Origin: Xanthomonas nasturtii
GTDB taxonomy: Bacteria; Pseudomonadota; Gammaproteobacteria; Xanthomonadales; Xanthomonadaceae
Assembly (NCBI RefSeq): GCF_001660815.1
Contig: NZ_LYMI01000007.1
Location: 1 to 64,000 of the forward strand
Length of the DNA stretch: 64,000 bases
Reading direction: 5' to 3'
In this document: positions 9,781 to 19,036 of the stretch, in pieces
Layout: the number at the start of each line of letters is the position of its first letter
Position numbering within the stretch: the first letter of the stretch is position 1
Program-made: the position numbers and the translations under genes
The notes under the pieces: generated by a model
Told to the model about the DNA's origin: nothing
What the model saw: the letters and a program-made list of their open reading frames with translations, nothing else
Database searches by the model: none

Positions 9781-10254
9781 TTTGAGGTTTGACGTCTGTT
9801 TGCTGCAAGGCGTGCTGATGTTCTTCGTGAGGGAGGGCGCGCGATGCGCCTCTAGCTGCGTGCGTACGCGGCGCCTGTTTCCGCTGTCTTGCTAAATCAG
9901 CTCGCAGGCGAAACCAGAGACGGAGCCTAGGTCAGAGTCGAAACCGAAGTCGAAATGTCATTAATGCCTGGCTGGCGGCATGCGGCACCAGTAGTGCATC
10001 TGCATTCGTCAGCTGGATGTTGCTGGGGGAGTTCGGCGTTTCATTGCGGTGCGGCAGCGGTTGGGGTCGTGTCGCGCATGTCGAGGGCAATGCTGCCTGC
10101 GCCATGCCTGGGGAGGAGTGTAGAAGCTGGGCCCATGCGCTGTCTGCGCTGCGATCGCAACTATTGGTGACGGACTGTTGTGCCCTCATTCGGCCGAAGT
10201 GCGCGTCATGCGGTTGGTCGCTGCATCGCTGTCGAAACGCCGGGCAACAAAAAA
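9781..10254. other. Gap with no recognisable gene
   Basis: About 470 bases between the rpsI terminator and the tRNA-Gln terminator hold no supported gene. Short open frames are present but lack ribosome binding sites and family signatures. Confidence 0.5.
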
Positions 10255-10276
10255 GGCCCGATCTTTCGATCGGGCC
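10255..10276 (-). terminator. Terminator downstream of tRNA-Gln
   Basis: GGCCCGATC pairs perfectly with GATCGGGCC around TTTC. Read on the minus strand, the hairpin is followed by TTTTTTGTTG, the complement of CAACAAAAAA at 10245-10254, so it ends the tRNA transcript. Confidence 0.85.
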
Positions 10277-10285
10277 TTTCGTGTT

Positions 10286-10359
10286 TGGCTGCCCCGGATG
10301 GATTCGAACCACCGATGCCTGAGTCAGAGTCAGGTGCCTTACCGCTTGGCGACGGGGCA
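10286..10359 (-). tRNA. tRNA-Gln (anticodon CUG)
   Basis: The reverse strand folds into a cloverleaf. The acceptor stem TGCCCCG pairs with CGGGGCA, the D arm contains CCAAGCGGTAAGG, and the anticodon stem CCTGA/TCAGG has loop CTCTGAC. The T arm contains GGTTCGAATCC. The loop gives anticodon CTG (glutamine, CAG codons). Discriminator G and an encoded CCA follow. Confidence 0.95.
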
Positions 10360-10412
10360 ATAAAAACGTGTTGATACAAGATTATCGCATGCCGGTGAGG
10401 GCGTGAATACCT

Positions 10413-10489
10413 TGGTGGCTATGGGTGGACTCGAACCACCGACCCCAGCATTATGAGTGCTGTGCTCTAACCGGCTGAGCTACATAGCC
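10413..10489 (-). tRNA. tRNA-Met (elongator, anticodon CAU)
   Basis: The reverse strand reads GGCTATG at the 5' end pairing with CATAGCC. The D loop is AGCCGGTTAGAGC, the anticodon arm is CAGCA-CTCATAA-TGCTG, and the T arm is GGTTCGAGTCC with an encoded ACCA end. A fully paired first base pair and the GGCTATGTAGCTCAG start mark the elongator rather than the initiator species. The CAU anticodon can also belong to tRNA-Ile2, but the body is Met-like. Confidence 0.93.
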
Positions 10490-10607
10490 TAGGGAGCCGG
10501 CAATTCTCACGATGCATTGCGCTGTTGTCAAGCATTTCGTTTTCAGCTTGTGAGCCGGGCGTCGCCGTGGCAGAGTCGGTGACAGTAGATTTTCAGGAGT
10601 CCGCATC

Positions 10608-11225
10608 GTGATCGATCCGGACGGTTTCCGGCCAAACGTCGGCATCGTGCTGATGCGGCAGGACGGTCAGGTGTTCTGGGCACGACGTGTGCGCAGGGAC
10701 GGCTGGCAGTTCCCGCAAGGTGGCATGAACACCGATGAGACACCCGTCGAAGCCATGTACCGCGAGTTGCGCGAAGAAACCGGGTTGTTGCCCGAGCATG
10801 TGGAATTGCTCGGTGCCACGCCTGGGTGGCTACGCTATCGCCTGCCCAGCCGCGCGGTGCGCCGCAACGAGCGCCAGGTATGCATCGGGCAGAAGCAGGT
10901 CTGGTTCCTGCTGCAGTTCACCGGCGACGAATCCCACCTCAAGCTCGACCATACCGATACCCCGGAGTTCGATCATTGGCGCTGGGTGGATTTCTGGTAC
11001 CCGGTCGAGCATGTGGTGATGTTCAAGCGTGGCGTCTATGCGCGGGCGTTGCGTCATCTGGCGCCCCTGGCGCAAAACCTGGCCGGCCCGGCAGCGGTGG
11101 GTGCGATGCCCGAGCGTGCGCTGGAAGCCTGGTTGCCGGGGAGTAGCGCGGCAGGACACGACAGCCCACGCAAGCGTCTACGCAAGCGCAGCGGGGCTCG
11201 CCCGGCGCGGATTAATAATGATTAA
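10608..11225 (+). CDS. rppH: RNA pyrophosphohydrolase
   Basis: The 205-residue Nudix hydrolase removes pyrophosphate from the 5' end of mRNAs and so opens the way for RNase E decay. The Nudix box [20 protein letters not shown] lies at about residues 38-57, preceded by the family-typical DGWQFPQGG. The start is a GTG at 10608 with GGAG at 10596. Compared with the E. coli protein it has a longer basic C-terminal tail ([14 protein letters not shown]), usual in Xanthomonadaceae. It is divergent from tRNA-Met. Confidence 0.95.
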   Translation: MIDPDGFRPNVGIVLMRQDGQVFWARRVRRDGWQFPQGGMNTDETPVEAMYRELREETGLLPEHVELLGATPGWLRYRLPSRAVRRNERQVCIGQKQVWFLLQFTGDESHLKLDHTDTPEFDHWRWVDFWYPVEHVVMFKRGVYARALRHLAPLAQNLAGPAAVGAMPERALEAWLPGSSAAGHDSPRKRLRKRSGARPARINND

Positions 11226-11305
11226 CGTTTGGAATTGACACCTATTCTCGTTTGCGGTGCAATCAGTCCCGGTCCTTTCCGGATCGCCAACACCCGACCG
11301 ATACC

Positions 11306-11515
11306 GTGTACGTCTGCATCTGTAATGGGGTCACCGACCACCAGATCCGCGAAGCGGCCGAGAACGGCTGCGCCAGTCTTGCCGAACTGACCATGCGCAC
11401 CGGCTGCGGGTCCAATTGCGGCTCGTGCCTGGACATGGCCGGCGACTTGTTGCATCAGGCGCATGCCACCTGCGCGTTGCCGCTGCCCATGCTGGGCCTG
11501 GCCAGCGCTGCCTGA
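11306..11515 (+). CDS. bfd: Bacterioferritin-associated ferredoxin
   Basis: This 69-residue [2Fe-2S] protein mobilises iron from bacterioferritin. The four cysteine ligands are in YVCICNGVTDHQIREA at the N-terminus and GCGSNCGSCLDMA near residue 38, the BFD spacing. The start is taken as the GTG at 11306, which puts the first cysteine at position 4 as in the family; the frame is open upstream but not family-like. The nearby bfr gene strengthens the call. Confidence 0.92.
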   Translation: MYVCICNGVTDHQIREAAENGCASLAELTMRTGCGSNCGSCLDMAGDLLHQAHATCALPLPMLGLASAA

Positions 11516-11914
11516 GCCTGAGGTCGTTGGCTCTGTGGGCTGCGTGCCTGGCCTGCTGGAGTACTGGTTCAGGCACTGAAGGCAGACGTGCTGGCGTCTG
11601 CCCTGCGATGCTGATGGCTCGCGACGATGCGTCGTCTACGCATTGTGCAAACGGTGCGTTACGGCTTCCGCTCCTGACGGCCTGAGCGGCGTCAGGTGGT
11701 CGGTGCCGGTAATGCGTAGTTCCAGCTGACATCGCACTCTATCCGTCAACTCGATTCCCCAGCCGTCATGCGCAGACCAGCAGCCATGCGCTGACCAGCA
11801 GCGCCGCCCTGGAGCGGGGCCGGAAGCGTCCCGCAACTGATCACGATTCGCGTTCCTTCATGCGCCGCGCCAACGCGTTAGAGTGCGGCCGGCTCACTGT
11901 CTCGGAGACATCGC
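11516..11914. other. Gap between bfd and bfr, no gene seen
   Basis: About 400 bases contain no supported gene. A short direct repeat of GCGCAGACCAGCAGCCAT/GCGCTGACCAGCAGC type occurs near 11769-11800. The bfr promoter is expected in the last 100 bases; a ribosome binding site GGAG is at 11904. Confidence 0.5.
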
Positions 11915-12385
11915 ATGAAGGGCGATACCAAAGTCATCGAGTACCTCAACAAGGTGCTCTACAACGAACTCACTGCGATCAACCAGTACTTTCTGCACGC
12001 CAAGATGCTGAAGAACTGGGGCCTGAAGGAATTGGCCGAGCATGAGTACAAGGAATCCATCGACGAAATGAAGCATGCGGACAAGCTGTCCGACCGCATC
12101 CTGTTTCTCGAAGGGTTGCCCAATTTTCAGGCGCTGGGCAAGCTGCGCATCGGTGAGAACCCGACCGAGATGTTCCGCTGCGATCTGACCCTGGAGCGCG
12201 AGGCGGTTGTCGTGCTGCGCGATGCAGTGGCGTATGCGGAGACCGTCAAGGACTACGTGAGCCGTCAGTTGCTGGTGGACATCCTGGAATCGGAAGAAGA
12301 ACACATCGACTGGCTGGAAACCCAGCTGGATCTGGTGGCCCGTATCGGCGAGCCGAATTACCTGCTGACCAAGCTTGACGACTGA
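11915..12385 (+). CDS. bfr: Bacterioferritin
   Basis: The 156-residue subunit forms the 24-mer iron store with ferroxidase centres and inter-subunit haem. All diiron ligands are present (Glu18, Glu51, His54, Glu94, Glu127, His130), and Met52 (in DEMKHAD) is available for haem. Length and sequence ([20 protein letters not shown]) are standard. With bfd upstream it forms an iron storage and release pair, though the 400-base gap suggests separate promoters. Confidence 0.98.
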   Translation: MKGDTKVIEYLNKVLYNELTAINQYFLHAKMLKNWGLKELAEHEYKESIDEMKHADKLSDRILFLEGLPNFQALGKLRIGENPTEMFRCDLTLEREAVVVLRDAVAYAETVKDYVSRQLLVDILESEEEHIDWLETQLDLVARIGEPNYLLTKLDD

Positions 12386-12695
12386 AAGCGCGTTTGGTCG
12401 CGGTGATTGTCTGGCTGTGGGTGTTGCTGCGCGTCGGTTGCGCGCGCTGGTTGCTGGGCGCTGGTAGTTCGCCTCTTCGGGCGCTTTGTTTGGCGAGTGA
12501 GGACGCGTGGCTTCGCCCGTACCCTCACCCCAACCCCTCTCCCGCAGGAGAGGGGCTTAAGCGTTTTGCCGCAGTTGGAGAGGCGGTCCGAAGGCGGGTG
12601 TTGAGCAATGCTTCGATTCGATGCGAGCGCAGTTTGTTGAGTGCGCGAATGGCCGACGCACGGTTGTTGCTGTCGCTTCGATGACGCTGGCAGGA
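12386..12695. other. Gap with a REP-like hairpin
   Basis: Between convergent bfr and the hybrid kinase gene there is no gene. At about 12524-12560 the sequence CCTCACCCCAACCCCTCTCC is followed by CGCAGGAGAGGGGCTT. CCCCTCTCC and GGAGAGGGG form a perfect stem with a short CGCA loop. This CCCTCACCCC...CTCTCCC element recurs in many proteobacterial intergenic regions and may also end transcription. Confidence 0.6.
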
Positions 12696-15005
12696 CTACT
12701 GGCTCGTCGTGCTGGTGATGGCCTGCAGGCGGGCGACCTGGCCTAGCAGGGCCAGGCGGGCGCGGGCGTATTCGGCGATGACCAGGGCGACCATGACCGA
12801 GGGGCGTTCGATGGTGCCGGTGCGGGCGGCCAGTTCGATGCGCCGGGCTGCGTTGGACACGGCCTGCGCGCCGACGTTGGCGCTGGAAGACTTGAGCGTG
12901 TGGGACAGATCGCGCAGTTGCATGCTGTCGCGATTGGCTGCGGCCGCTTCCAGTTGTTCGATGAGAAGCGGGGCGTCTTCCAGGAACAGCTGCAGGATGG
13001 TGATGGTGTCCGCGCCGGCCACTTCGTAGAGCTCGTCGATGACGCTGTTGTCCAGGATCGGCAGTGCGCGTGCCTGCGCGGCGGAGCTGGCGCTTTCCGG
13101 GTCGTGGGGGGGCTGGCCGGCAGGGCTTGGACCGGGCAGCAGCGGCTGACGCGGCAGCCAGCGTTGCAGGCAGGCATCGAGCTGTTCGCGCGCGACCGGT
13201 TTGGACAGATAGTCGTCCATGCCCGCGGCCAGGCAGCGTTCGCGGTCGCCGGCCATGGCGTTGGCGGTCATCGCCACGATCGGTACCGGGCGGCCGCCGC
13301 TTTCTGTCTCCATGGCGCGCCAGCGCCGGGTGGCGGCGTAGCCATCCAGGACCGGCATCTGGCAATCCATGAAGACCATGTCGTAGCGGGTGGATTCCAT
13401 GCTGCTCAGCGCGGCTTCGCCGTCGGTGGCGGTGTCGGCCTCGAAGCCGAGCACGGCCAGCAGCTTCTGCGCGACCAGCAGGTTCACCGGGTTGTCTTCG
13501 ACCAGCAGGATGCGCACCTCGCGCGCGTTGGCCATCGGCGGCGGCAACGGCTCGGGGATCATCGCCGCGGCCAGCGTGGCGGCGTGCGCTGGCTTTGGGT
13601 CGGGCGGCAGCACCAGGGCGCGCAAGGTTTCGTCCGGGCTCTGGCGCGGCACCAGGGTGGTGTGGTCCTGCAGTTCGGCCGGTACCGGTTCTTCGCCGTA
13701 TAGCCAGATCAGCCGCGCGCCGTTGGCATCATGCGGGCGGGCGAGCGCGCGGTGCACGGCGCGCGCGCTATAGCGCAAGGTGTCGTGGTCGGCGATGACG
13801 CAGCGGAAGCCTTCGGTGTCGGTGTTGCGGCGCACGCGTTCGAGCGCTTCTTGGGTGGTTTCCATCAGCACATGCGATATGCCCCAGCTGTCGAGCAGGC
13901 GCTTGAGGCGTTGTGACAGGCGCGCATCGGAGCTGATCACCATCACCCGCGCCGCGTCGGCGCCGGAGGCCTGCTGCAGGTCGCCGATGACCTTGAGCAG
14001 CGGGATTTCGAACCAGAACGTGGCGCCGCGTCCGGGCTCGGATTCCACCCCGATGCGGCCGCCCATCAGGTCGATGATGCGTTTGCAGATCGCCAGCCCC
14101 AACCCGGTACCGCCGTACAGGCGTGTGGTGGAGGCGTCGGCTTGTGCAAAGGAGCGGAACAGGCGCGCCTGCTGGTCCGGTGCGATGCCGATGCCGGTGT
14201 CGCGGATCTGGAAGCGCAACAGATGCTGGGCGCGGGTTTCGCCCAGGCGGCGCAGCTGGATGTCGACGCCGCCGTGTTCGGTGAACTTGATGGCGTTGCC
14301 GATCAGGTTGCCCAGGACCTGGCGCAGGCGGATCGGGTCGCCGCGCACCAGCAGGCGCACCGACGGTTCGATATCCAGGCTGAGCCGCAACTGGCGGCCT
14401 TCGGCGGTGCGTTGCAGCAGCTGCACGACGCCGTCGAGCAGTTCGCGCAGGTTGAAGGTAGTGATCTCCAGTTCGAGCTTGTTGGCTTCGAGCTTGGAGT
14501 AATCGAGGATGTCGTCGACGATGCGCAGCAACTGCAACGAACTGCCGGTGGCGGTTTGCAGCATGTCGCGCTGATCCAGGCTGAGCTGACCGCTGGAGAT
14601 CAGCTCCAGCATCGGAATGATGCCGTTGAGCGGGGTGCGGATTTCATGGCTCATGGTGGCCAGGAACTCGCCCTTGGCCAGCGTGGCGGCCTCGGCGGCC
14701 TGCTTGGCGCGCAGCAGTTCCTGTTCCAGTTCGCCGTGGCGCTGCAGTTCCTGCTGCAGGCGTTCACGGGCCAGCTCGGCCTCTTCCAGGTGCTGCGCCA
14801 ACGTTTGCTGCGCACGTGCGGCCCTGTAGGCGGCAAACGCAGCGCACAGCCCACACACCACCGCCAGCGTTGCCGACACCGCGGTGACCGCGCGCCACGG
14901 GCCCTGCAGCGCAGACCACTGCAAGCCTGCGCCCAGTGCGGCCGCCAGGGCGGCCAGGGTTGCCACGATGCTCCACGCGCGAAAGCCTCCTGCCTGCGCC
15001 GTCAC
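12696..15005 (-). CDS. Hybrid histidine kinase (HisKA-HATPase-REC-HPt)
   Basis: The 769-residue protein has two N-terminal membrane helices (about residues 10-30 and 40-60), a coiled coil (64-110), a HisKA domain with His120 in ATMSHEIRTPLNG, and an ATPase domain (DTGIGI, GGTGLGL, to about 335). A receiver-like region without an acceptor Asp lies at about 353-470. A true receiver (ILLVEDN, Asp547 in MVFMDCQMP) and a C-terminal HPt domain (His702 in LSHTLKSSSA) follow. No periplasmic sensor domain is present, so the signal is unknown. The GTG start directly abuts the stop of the upstream REC-GGDEF-EAL gene, its likely partner. Confidence 0.93.
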   Translation of the reverse strand: MTAQAGGFRAWSIVATLAALAAALGAGLQWSALQGPWRAVTAVSATLAVVCGLCAAFAAYRAARAQQTLAQHLEEAELARERLQQELQRHGELEQELLRAKQAAEAATLAKGEFLATMSHEIRTPLNGIIPMLELISSGQLSLDQRDMLQTATGSSLQLLRIVDDILDYSKLEANKLELEITTFNLRELLDGVVQLLQRTAEGRQLRLSLDIEPSVRLLVRGDPIRLRQVLGNLIGNAIKFTEHGGVDIQLRRLGETRAQHLLRFQIRDTGIGIAPDQQARLFRSFAQADASTTRLYGGTGLGLAICKRIIDLMGGRIGVESEPGRGATFWFEIPLLKVIGDLQQASGADAARVMVISSDARLSQRLKRLLDSWGISHVLMETTQEALERVRRNTDTEGFRCVIADHDTLRYSARAVHRALARPHDANGARLIWLYGEEPVPAELQDHTTLVPRQSPDETLRALVLPPDPKPAHAATLAAAMIPEPLPPPMANAREVRILLVEDNPVNLLVAQKLLAVLGFEADTATDGEAALSSMESTRYDMVFMDCQMPVLDGYAATRRWRAMETESGGRPVPIVAMTANAMAGDRERCLAAGMDDYLSKPVAREQLDACLQRWLPRQPLLPGPSPAGQPPHDPESASSAAQARALPILDNSVIDELYEVAGADTITILQLFLEDAPLLIEQLEAAAANRDSMQLRDLSHTLKSSSANVGAQAVSNAARRIELAARTGTIERPSVMVALVIAEYARARLALLGQVARLQAITSTTSQ

Positions 15006-16967
15006 TCAGAGCACCGCGTTCGTGAAGTCGAAGTCCAGTTCCTTGCCGACCGTCTGCACCAGGTTGCCCTGGATGAAGTCCACACCGCTCATCCACATCG
15101 CGGCCGCTGCCTGCGGATCTTCGATGCGTTGGCCGATGATCAGCAGGCCGCGCTGGTGGGCGATGTCGATGACGCCGCGCAATTGGTCGCGCACCGCGGC
15201 ATTGCCATGCGCATCGGCGAACCGGTTGGCCATGCGTACGAAGCTCAGCGGCAACTGGCTCAGCAGCGCGTTGGCTTCGTCGCCGGGTTCGAACTGGCTG
15301 AGGCAGAACTGCACGCCGGCCGGCATCAACTTGGCGCAGAACTGCTGCACAGTGACAGCGTGGATCAATGCATCGTCCAGGCGCAGGTCGACAATGAGCG
15401 ATTGCCCGGCCACGCCACGTTCGACCAGCGCCTTGAGCAGCCAGTCCGCAAATGCATCGCGCGCCAGCGTGCGCGGCGATTGCGAGACGAACAGGCGCAG
15501 CGGCGGGCTGGCGTGCTGGTACAGGTGCAGCAGGCCCAGCGCGTGGTCCATGACCTGCTGGTCCAGATCGGCGATGCGCCCGGCCGCTTCGGCGGCAGGA
15601 ATCACCTGGCCGGCCGACAGCAGCGTGCCGTCGGCCTGGCGCAGCCGCAGCAGCACCTGGTATTGCGCGGTGTCGCCGCCGGCCACGGCCACGATCGGTT
15701 GATAGGCCAGTTCAAGCTGGCCTTCGACCAGCCGTAGCTGTTCCTGCTGTTCGGCCTGGCTGGGTGCGAGATAGGTCTGCACGCCATCGCTGCGCAGGCG
15801 TGCCTGCAGGGCGGTGCGTTCGACCGCTTCCAGCGCGCTGCCGGTGTCGTCGAAGCCCAGCCCCAGCGGTGCCACGCCGATGGCGCAGCGCACATGCACG
15901 GATTCTTCTTCGCGCACCGGGAAGGCGTTGGCAGACAGCCGCTGGCGGATCTCCAGCGCCTGCTGTTCCAGGCTGGCTTCGGGCATGTCCACGGCCAGCA
16001 ACAGGAAGCTGTTGTCGTTCAACCGCGCCAGCGGATAGGGCTGGGCGGCACTGGCCAGGCGGTGCCCGGCCTGGGTCATCAGGCGTTCGTAGGCGGCGTA
16101 GCCATAGCGTTCGCGCAGGCCGAGCGCGCTGGCGATCTCGATGAAGAACAGGCCGCCGGACTGCTTGCGCTCCAGCGCATCGGCAAGCAACTCCATCACG
16201 TGACCACGCGTCGGCAGGCCGGTTTCCGGGTTGCTGCGCACGCTGACCTGTTCACCGGCGTGCTGCAGCGCCTGTTGGCGCGCGCGGCGGATACGGTTGG
16301 ATACCGCGGCGATCAGATGGCGCGGGCGGATCGGTTTGGTGAGGAAATCGTCGGCGCCGCTGTCGAGCACTTCGAACTGACGCTCCGGGTCCGGGTCGCC
16401 GGTCAGGAACACGATCGGCAGCAGCTGCTGGCCGGGCTGCTGACGGATCAGCGTGGTCAGGCGGATGCCGTCCAGCTCGGGCATGTGCAGATCCATCAGG
16501 ATCAGATCCGGGTGGTAGTCCTGGATCGCCTGCGGCACGCTGGCGGCAGTCATTTCGACCTGCGCATGCATGCCGGCGCCGTGCAGCACGCTCTGCGCGA
16601 ACAAGGCCTGCGAGCGATCGTCTTCGACAATGAGCACGCGATACGGCGCATCGGCCGCGACGTTGTCGTCGCCATTGCGGGGCAGCGCCGGCGCTGCCGA
16701 CGGCGGCAGCGCGGTAGGCGCCGATGTCGGGTGCACGCTGCCGCTGGCGGCCACCGCGCGCAGCGGCGCTACGGTTGCTGCCCGGCTGGCAACAGCAGGC
16801 GCAGGAATGATCGCCGCGCTCACCGGCGCCGCATCGTCGGCTGCCACCGCCGCTTCATCGGCCCAGCGACGCCAATGGTCGGCCGGCGGGGTCTCGGCGC
16901 GCAGTGGGCGATTACGCGTGGCGGTGTCGTCACGTGTGGTGGAAGGAACCGGATCTCGGGCGGCCAT
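15006..16967 (-). CDS. Response regulator with degenerate GGDEF and EAL domains
   Basis: The 653-residue protein has a disordered Ala/Pro-rich N-terminus (1-105), a receiver with Asp159 (LILMDLHMPELDG), then GGDEF-like and EAL-like domains. The GGDEF signature is replaced by LNDNSF at 316-321 and the EAL motif by QVLLR at 437-441. The DDFGTG loop is SQFEPG (557-562) and the usual AEGVET is IGQRIED (611-617). Cyclase and phosphodiesterase activity are therefore unlikely; a c-di-GMP-binding or protein-docking role, as for FimX-type proteins, is inferred. Its stop touches the start of the hybrid kinase, so the two are co-translated and probably form a phosphorelay. Confidence 0.9.
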   Translation of the reverse strand: MAARDPVPSTTRDDTATRNRPLRAETPPADHWRRWADEAAVAADDAAPVSAAIIPAPAVASRAATVAPLRAVAASGSVHPTSAPTALPPSAAPALPRNGDDNVAADAPYRVLIVEDDRSQALFAQSVLHGAGMHAQVEMTAASVPQAIQDYHPDLILMDLHMPELDGIRLTTLIRQQPGQQLLPIVFLTGDPDPERQFEVLDSGADDFLTKPIRPRHLIAAVSNRIRRARQQALQHAGEQVSVRSNPETGLPTRGHVMELLADALERKQSGGLFFIEIASALGLRERYGYAAYERLMTQAGHRLASAAQPYPLARLNDNSFLLLAVDMPEASLEQQALEIRQRLSANAFPVREEESVHVRCAIGVAPLGLGFDDTGSALEAVERTALQARLRSDGVQTYLAPSQAEQQEQLRLVEGQLELAYQPIVAVAGGDTAQYQVLLRLRQADGTLLSAGQVIPAAEAAGRIADLDQQVMDHALGLLHLYQHASPPLRLFVSQSPRTLARDAFADWLLKALVERGVAGQSLIVDLRLDDALIHAVTVQQFCAKLMPAGVQFCLSQFEPGDEANALLSQLPLSFVRMANRFADAHGNAAVRDQLRGVIDIAHQRGLLIIGQRIEDPQAAAAMWMSGVDFIQGNLVQTVGKELDFDFTNAVL

Positions 16968-17005
16968 CGATACTCCCTGCAGTCGCGGTGATTATGCGAT
17001 GAACT

Positions 17006-17632
17006 TCACGATAGCGGGGAGCGGCGTGCAGCGGGCGTGGTGGCTGTGCGCATCGGCGCAACCAGCCGGTGCATGCCCCGCCACAGCAATCGCCAGATCC
17101 ACCACACCACCAGCGCGGCCAGCACGCTGGAGCCCACCGCAACACTCAGTGCCAGCCATGGGTGCGCCAACGCCAGCGCCAATGCCGTGGTGGCGATGGT
17201 GTCTTCGGCCAGTGAGGCGATCCAGTTGCTTGCCGGCTCGGGCGAGGTGTTGAGCAGTGCGCGTGTACCTGCCTTGAGCGTGTGGCTGGTCAGCGCCACT
17301 CCGGCGCCGGCCGCCAGGGCGCCCGCGCCAAGGTCGCCATCGGGGGAAAGCGTGGCCGCGGCCAGGAATGCGCCGGCCGGCACACGGGCCAGCGTCTGCA
17401 GCAGGTCCCAGCCCGAGTCCACGCCTGGAATCTTGTCGGCGAAGAACTCAGCCACCGCCAGCGCGCCCGAGGTGCCCAATACCCACACCGACTGCGTCGG
17501 ATGCAGGGCCGGCGGCAAGTCGATCCAGCCGAGCAGGCCGGCCAGGCCGACGCCGAACACGGTGAGATAAACCCGGATGCCGGCCAGCCAGGCCAGCAGG
17601 ATGCCGATCACGAACAGATGCGCTTCGCTCAT
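17006..17632 (-). CDS. DUF4126-type membrane protein
   Basis: The 208-residue product is highly hydrophobic, with about five to six membrane segments, and resembles the DUF4126 family (AWLAGIRVYLTVFGVGLAGL, then EFFADKIPGVDSGWD, then GALAAGAGVALTSHTLKAGTRALLN). No biochemical function is known. The ATG at 17632 gives the natural MSEAHLFVIGILLAW start. Divergent from the next gene. Confidence 0.8.
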   Translation of the reverse strand: MSEAHLFVIGILLAWLAGIRVYLTVFGVGLAGLLGWIDLPPALHPTQSVWVLGTSGALAVAEFFADKIPGVDSGWDLLQTLARVPAGAFLAAATLSPDGDLGAGALAAGAGVALTSHTLKAGTRALLNTSPEPASNWIASLAEDTIATTALALALAHPWLALSVAVGSSVLAALVVWWIWRLLWRGMHRLVAPMRTATTPAARRSPLS

Positions 17633-17728
17633 GGCGTGGTTCCCTGCAAACAATTGCAGAACTATGGGATAACCGCCGGCCCAGCGCCAGCGCGACGGGT
17701 GTCGGGGCTCTGGCACACTACGCCGCCC

Positions 17729-18499
17729 ATGACTGCGCCGGCCTGCCCGGACCCGATGCCCATGAGACCAGCCGCCCGCGTGCAGATCGTCCAACGTGCC
17801 TCCGGCGGCGGCCATTTCAGTGGGCGCTGGCTGTGGCTGGTGGTGGCCGTCGTGTGGCTGGCCTCGCTGGGTGGGGTGTGGTGGCTGGCCACGCGCAGCG
17901 CCGCCCCGCGCCTTGTGGAGGCCGAAGCAGCGCTGCAGCAGGCGCAGCGCGCGCAGACCCAGCAGCGCAAGCAGATCGAACAATTGCAGCAGCGCCAGGT
18001 CAATCTGGCGATGTCGGACAAGATCAGCCGCGCTGCCAATACCGAGGTGCAGGCCTCGTTGGCCGAGCGCGACGAGCAGATCGCCGCGCTGCGCGCCGAT
18101 GTGGCCTTCTACGAGCGGCTTGTGGGCTCGACCGCGCAACGCAAGGGGCTCAACGCGCACTCGGTGCAGTTCACCGCCGAGGCCGGCGGCACCTGGAATT
18201 ACAGCGTGGTGCTGACCCAGAACATCAACCGCGGCGCGATCAGCCAGGGCCAGCTGCGCTTTGCGGTGGAAGGCGTGCGCGCCGGCAAGCTGGTGACGGT
18301 GAGCTGGAACGAATTGCACCAGAAGCCCGATGCCGCCGGCCAGCCGTATTCGTTCCGCTATTTCCAGCAGTTGGACGGAAGCGTCATCCTGCCGAAGGAT
18401 TTCACTCCGCAACGTGTCAAAATCTCCTTGAGCGGCGATGGGGCGCCGGTCACTCAGACATTCGACTGGAAAGTCGCCGGCAATGGCGCGGGGGAGTAG
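17729..18499 (+). CDS. Membrane-anchored coiled-coil protein, DUF6776-like
   Basis: The product of about 256 residues has one membrane helix (GRWLWLVVAVVWLASLGGVW), then a coiled coil rich in Gln and Glu (AEAALQQAQRAQTQQRK...) and a C-terminal beta-rich domain ending NGAGE. It resembles a family of Xanthomonadaceae proteins found next to bactofilin; I am not certain of the family number. ATGs at 17756 and 17762 are alternative starts. Its stop is three bases before bactofilin, so the pair is an operon; the context suggests it links a cytoskeletal bactofilin filament to the inner membrane or cell wall. Confidence 0.75.
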   Translation: MTAPACPDPMPMRPAARVQIVQRASGGGHFSGRWLWLVVAVVWLASLGGVWWLATRSAAPRLVEAEAALQQAQRAQTQQRKQIEQLQQRQVNLAMSDKISRAANTEVQASLAERDEQIAALRADVAFYERLVGSTAQRKGLNAHSVQFTAEAGGTWNYSVVLTQNINRGAISQGQLRFAVEGVRAGKLVTVSWNELHQKPDAAGQPYSFRYFQQLDGSVILPKDFTPQRVKISLSGDGAPVTQTFDWKVAGNGAGE

Positions 18500-18502
18500 C
18501 TC

Positions 18503-18952
18503 ATGTTCGGAAACAAATCCAACCGTGGTGCGCAGACCGTGGTCGATACCTTGATCGGGCCGCAGGTGGTGATTCGCGGCGACCTGGTGTTCAGCGGCGG
18601 GCTGTATGTGGAAGGTCGCATCCTGGGCAAGGTGATTGCCGAAGACGGCGCCAGCGCCATCCTGACGGTGGCCGAGCAAGGCAGCATCGAGGGTGAAGTG
18701 CGCGCGCCGGTGGTGATCATCAATGGCCAGCTGACCGGCGACGTGCATGCGGCCGAGCGGGTCGAACTGGCCGCCAATGCGCGGGTGCAGGGCAATGTGC
18801 ATTACCAGGTGGTGGAAATGAGCGCCGGTGCGCAGCTCACCGGGCGGTTGATTCACGCTGCCAGTGCCGGTGCCACTGCGGCGTTGCCGGCACCGGAAGC
18901 CAGCCGTGCCGAGCCGGTCAAGGCGCTGCAGGCCGAAACGGCGGGCGCCTGA
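18503..18952 (+). CDS. Bactofilin (polymer-forming cytoskeletal protein)
   Basis: The 149-residue protein carries the bactofilin beta-helix: TLIGPQVVIRGDLVFSGGL, VEGRILGKV, GSIEGEVRAPVVIINGQLTG, NVHYQVVEMSAGAQLTGRL. Bactofilins polymerise without nucleotide and organise cell-shape or envelope enzymes at the membrane. It has short flexible ends and no signal peptide. It directly follows a membrane coiled-coil protein, a plausible anchor. Confidence 0.92.
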   Translation: MFGNKSNRGAQTVVDTLIGPQVVIRGDLVFSGGLYVEGRILGKVIAEDGASAILTVAEQGSIEGEVRAPVVIINGQLTGDVHAAERVELAANARVQGNVHYQVVEMSAGAQLTGRLIHAASAGATAALPAPEASRAEPVKALQAETAGA

Positions 18953-19036
18953 GTACGGCGTGGGCGGTGAACGCCCCGGCAGCCACCGCGGTCGCTGCGG
19001 CTTGAAGTGCGGCCGCCCGACCCCCATGCTGCTGAC

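Noticed and set aside
9932..10360. A 142-codon minus-strand frame across the tRNA-Gln region
   Set aside because: It reads through a tRNA and its terminator, so it is not a gene.
11200..11260. Possible Fur box upstream of bfd (GATTAATAATGATTAAC)
   Set aside because: The match to the Fur consensus is poor over the 19-base site, although iron control of bfd would make sense.
15314..16967. Active diguanylate cyclase/phosphodiesterase
   Set aside because: Both signature motifs and the metal-binding loops are replaced, so catalysis is not supported.
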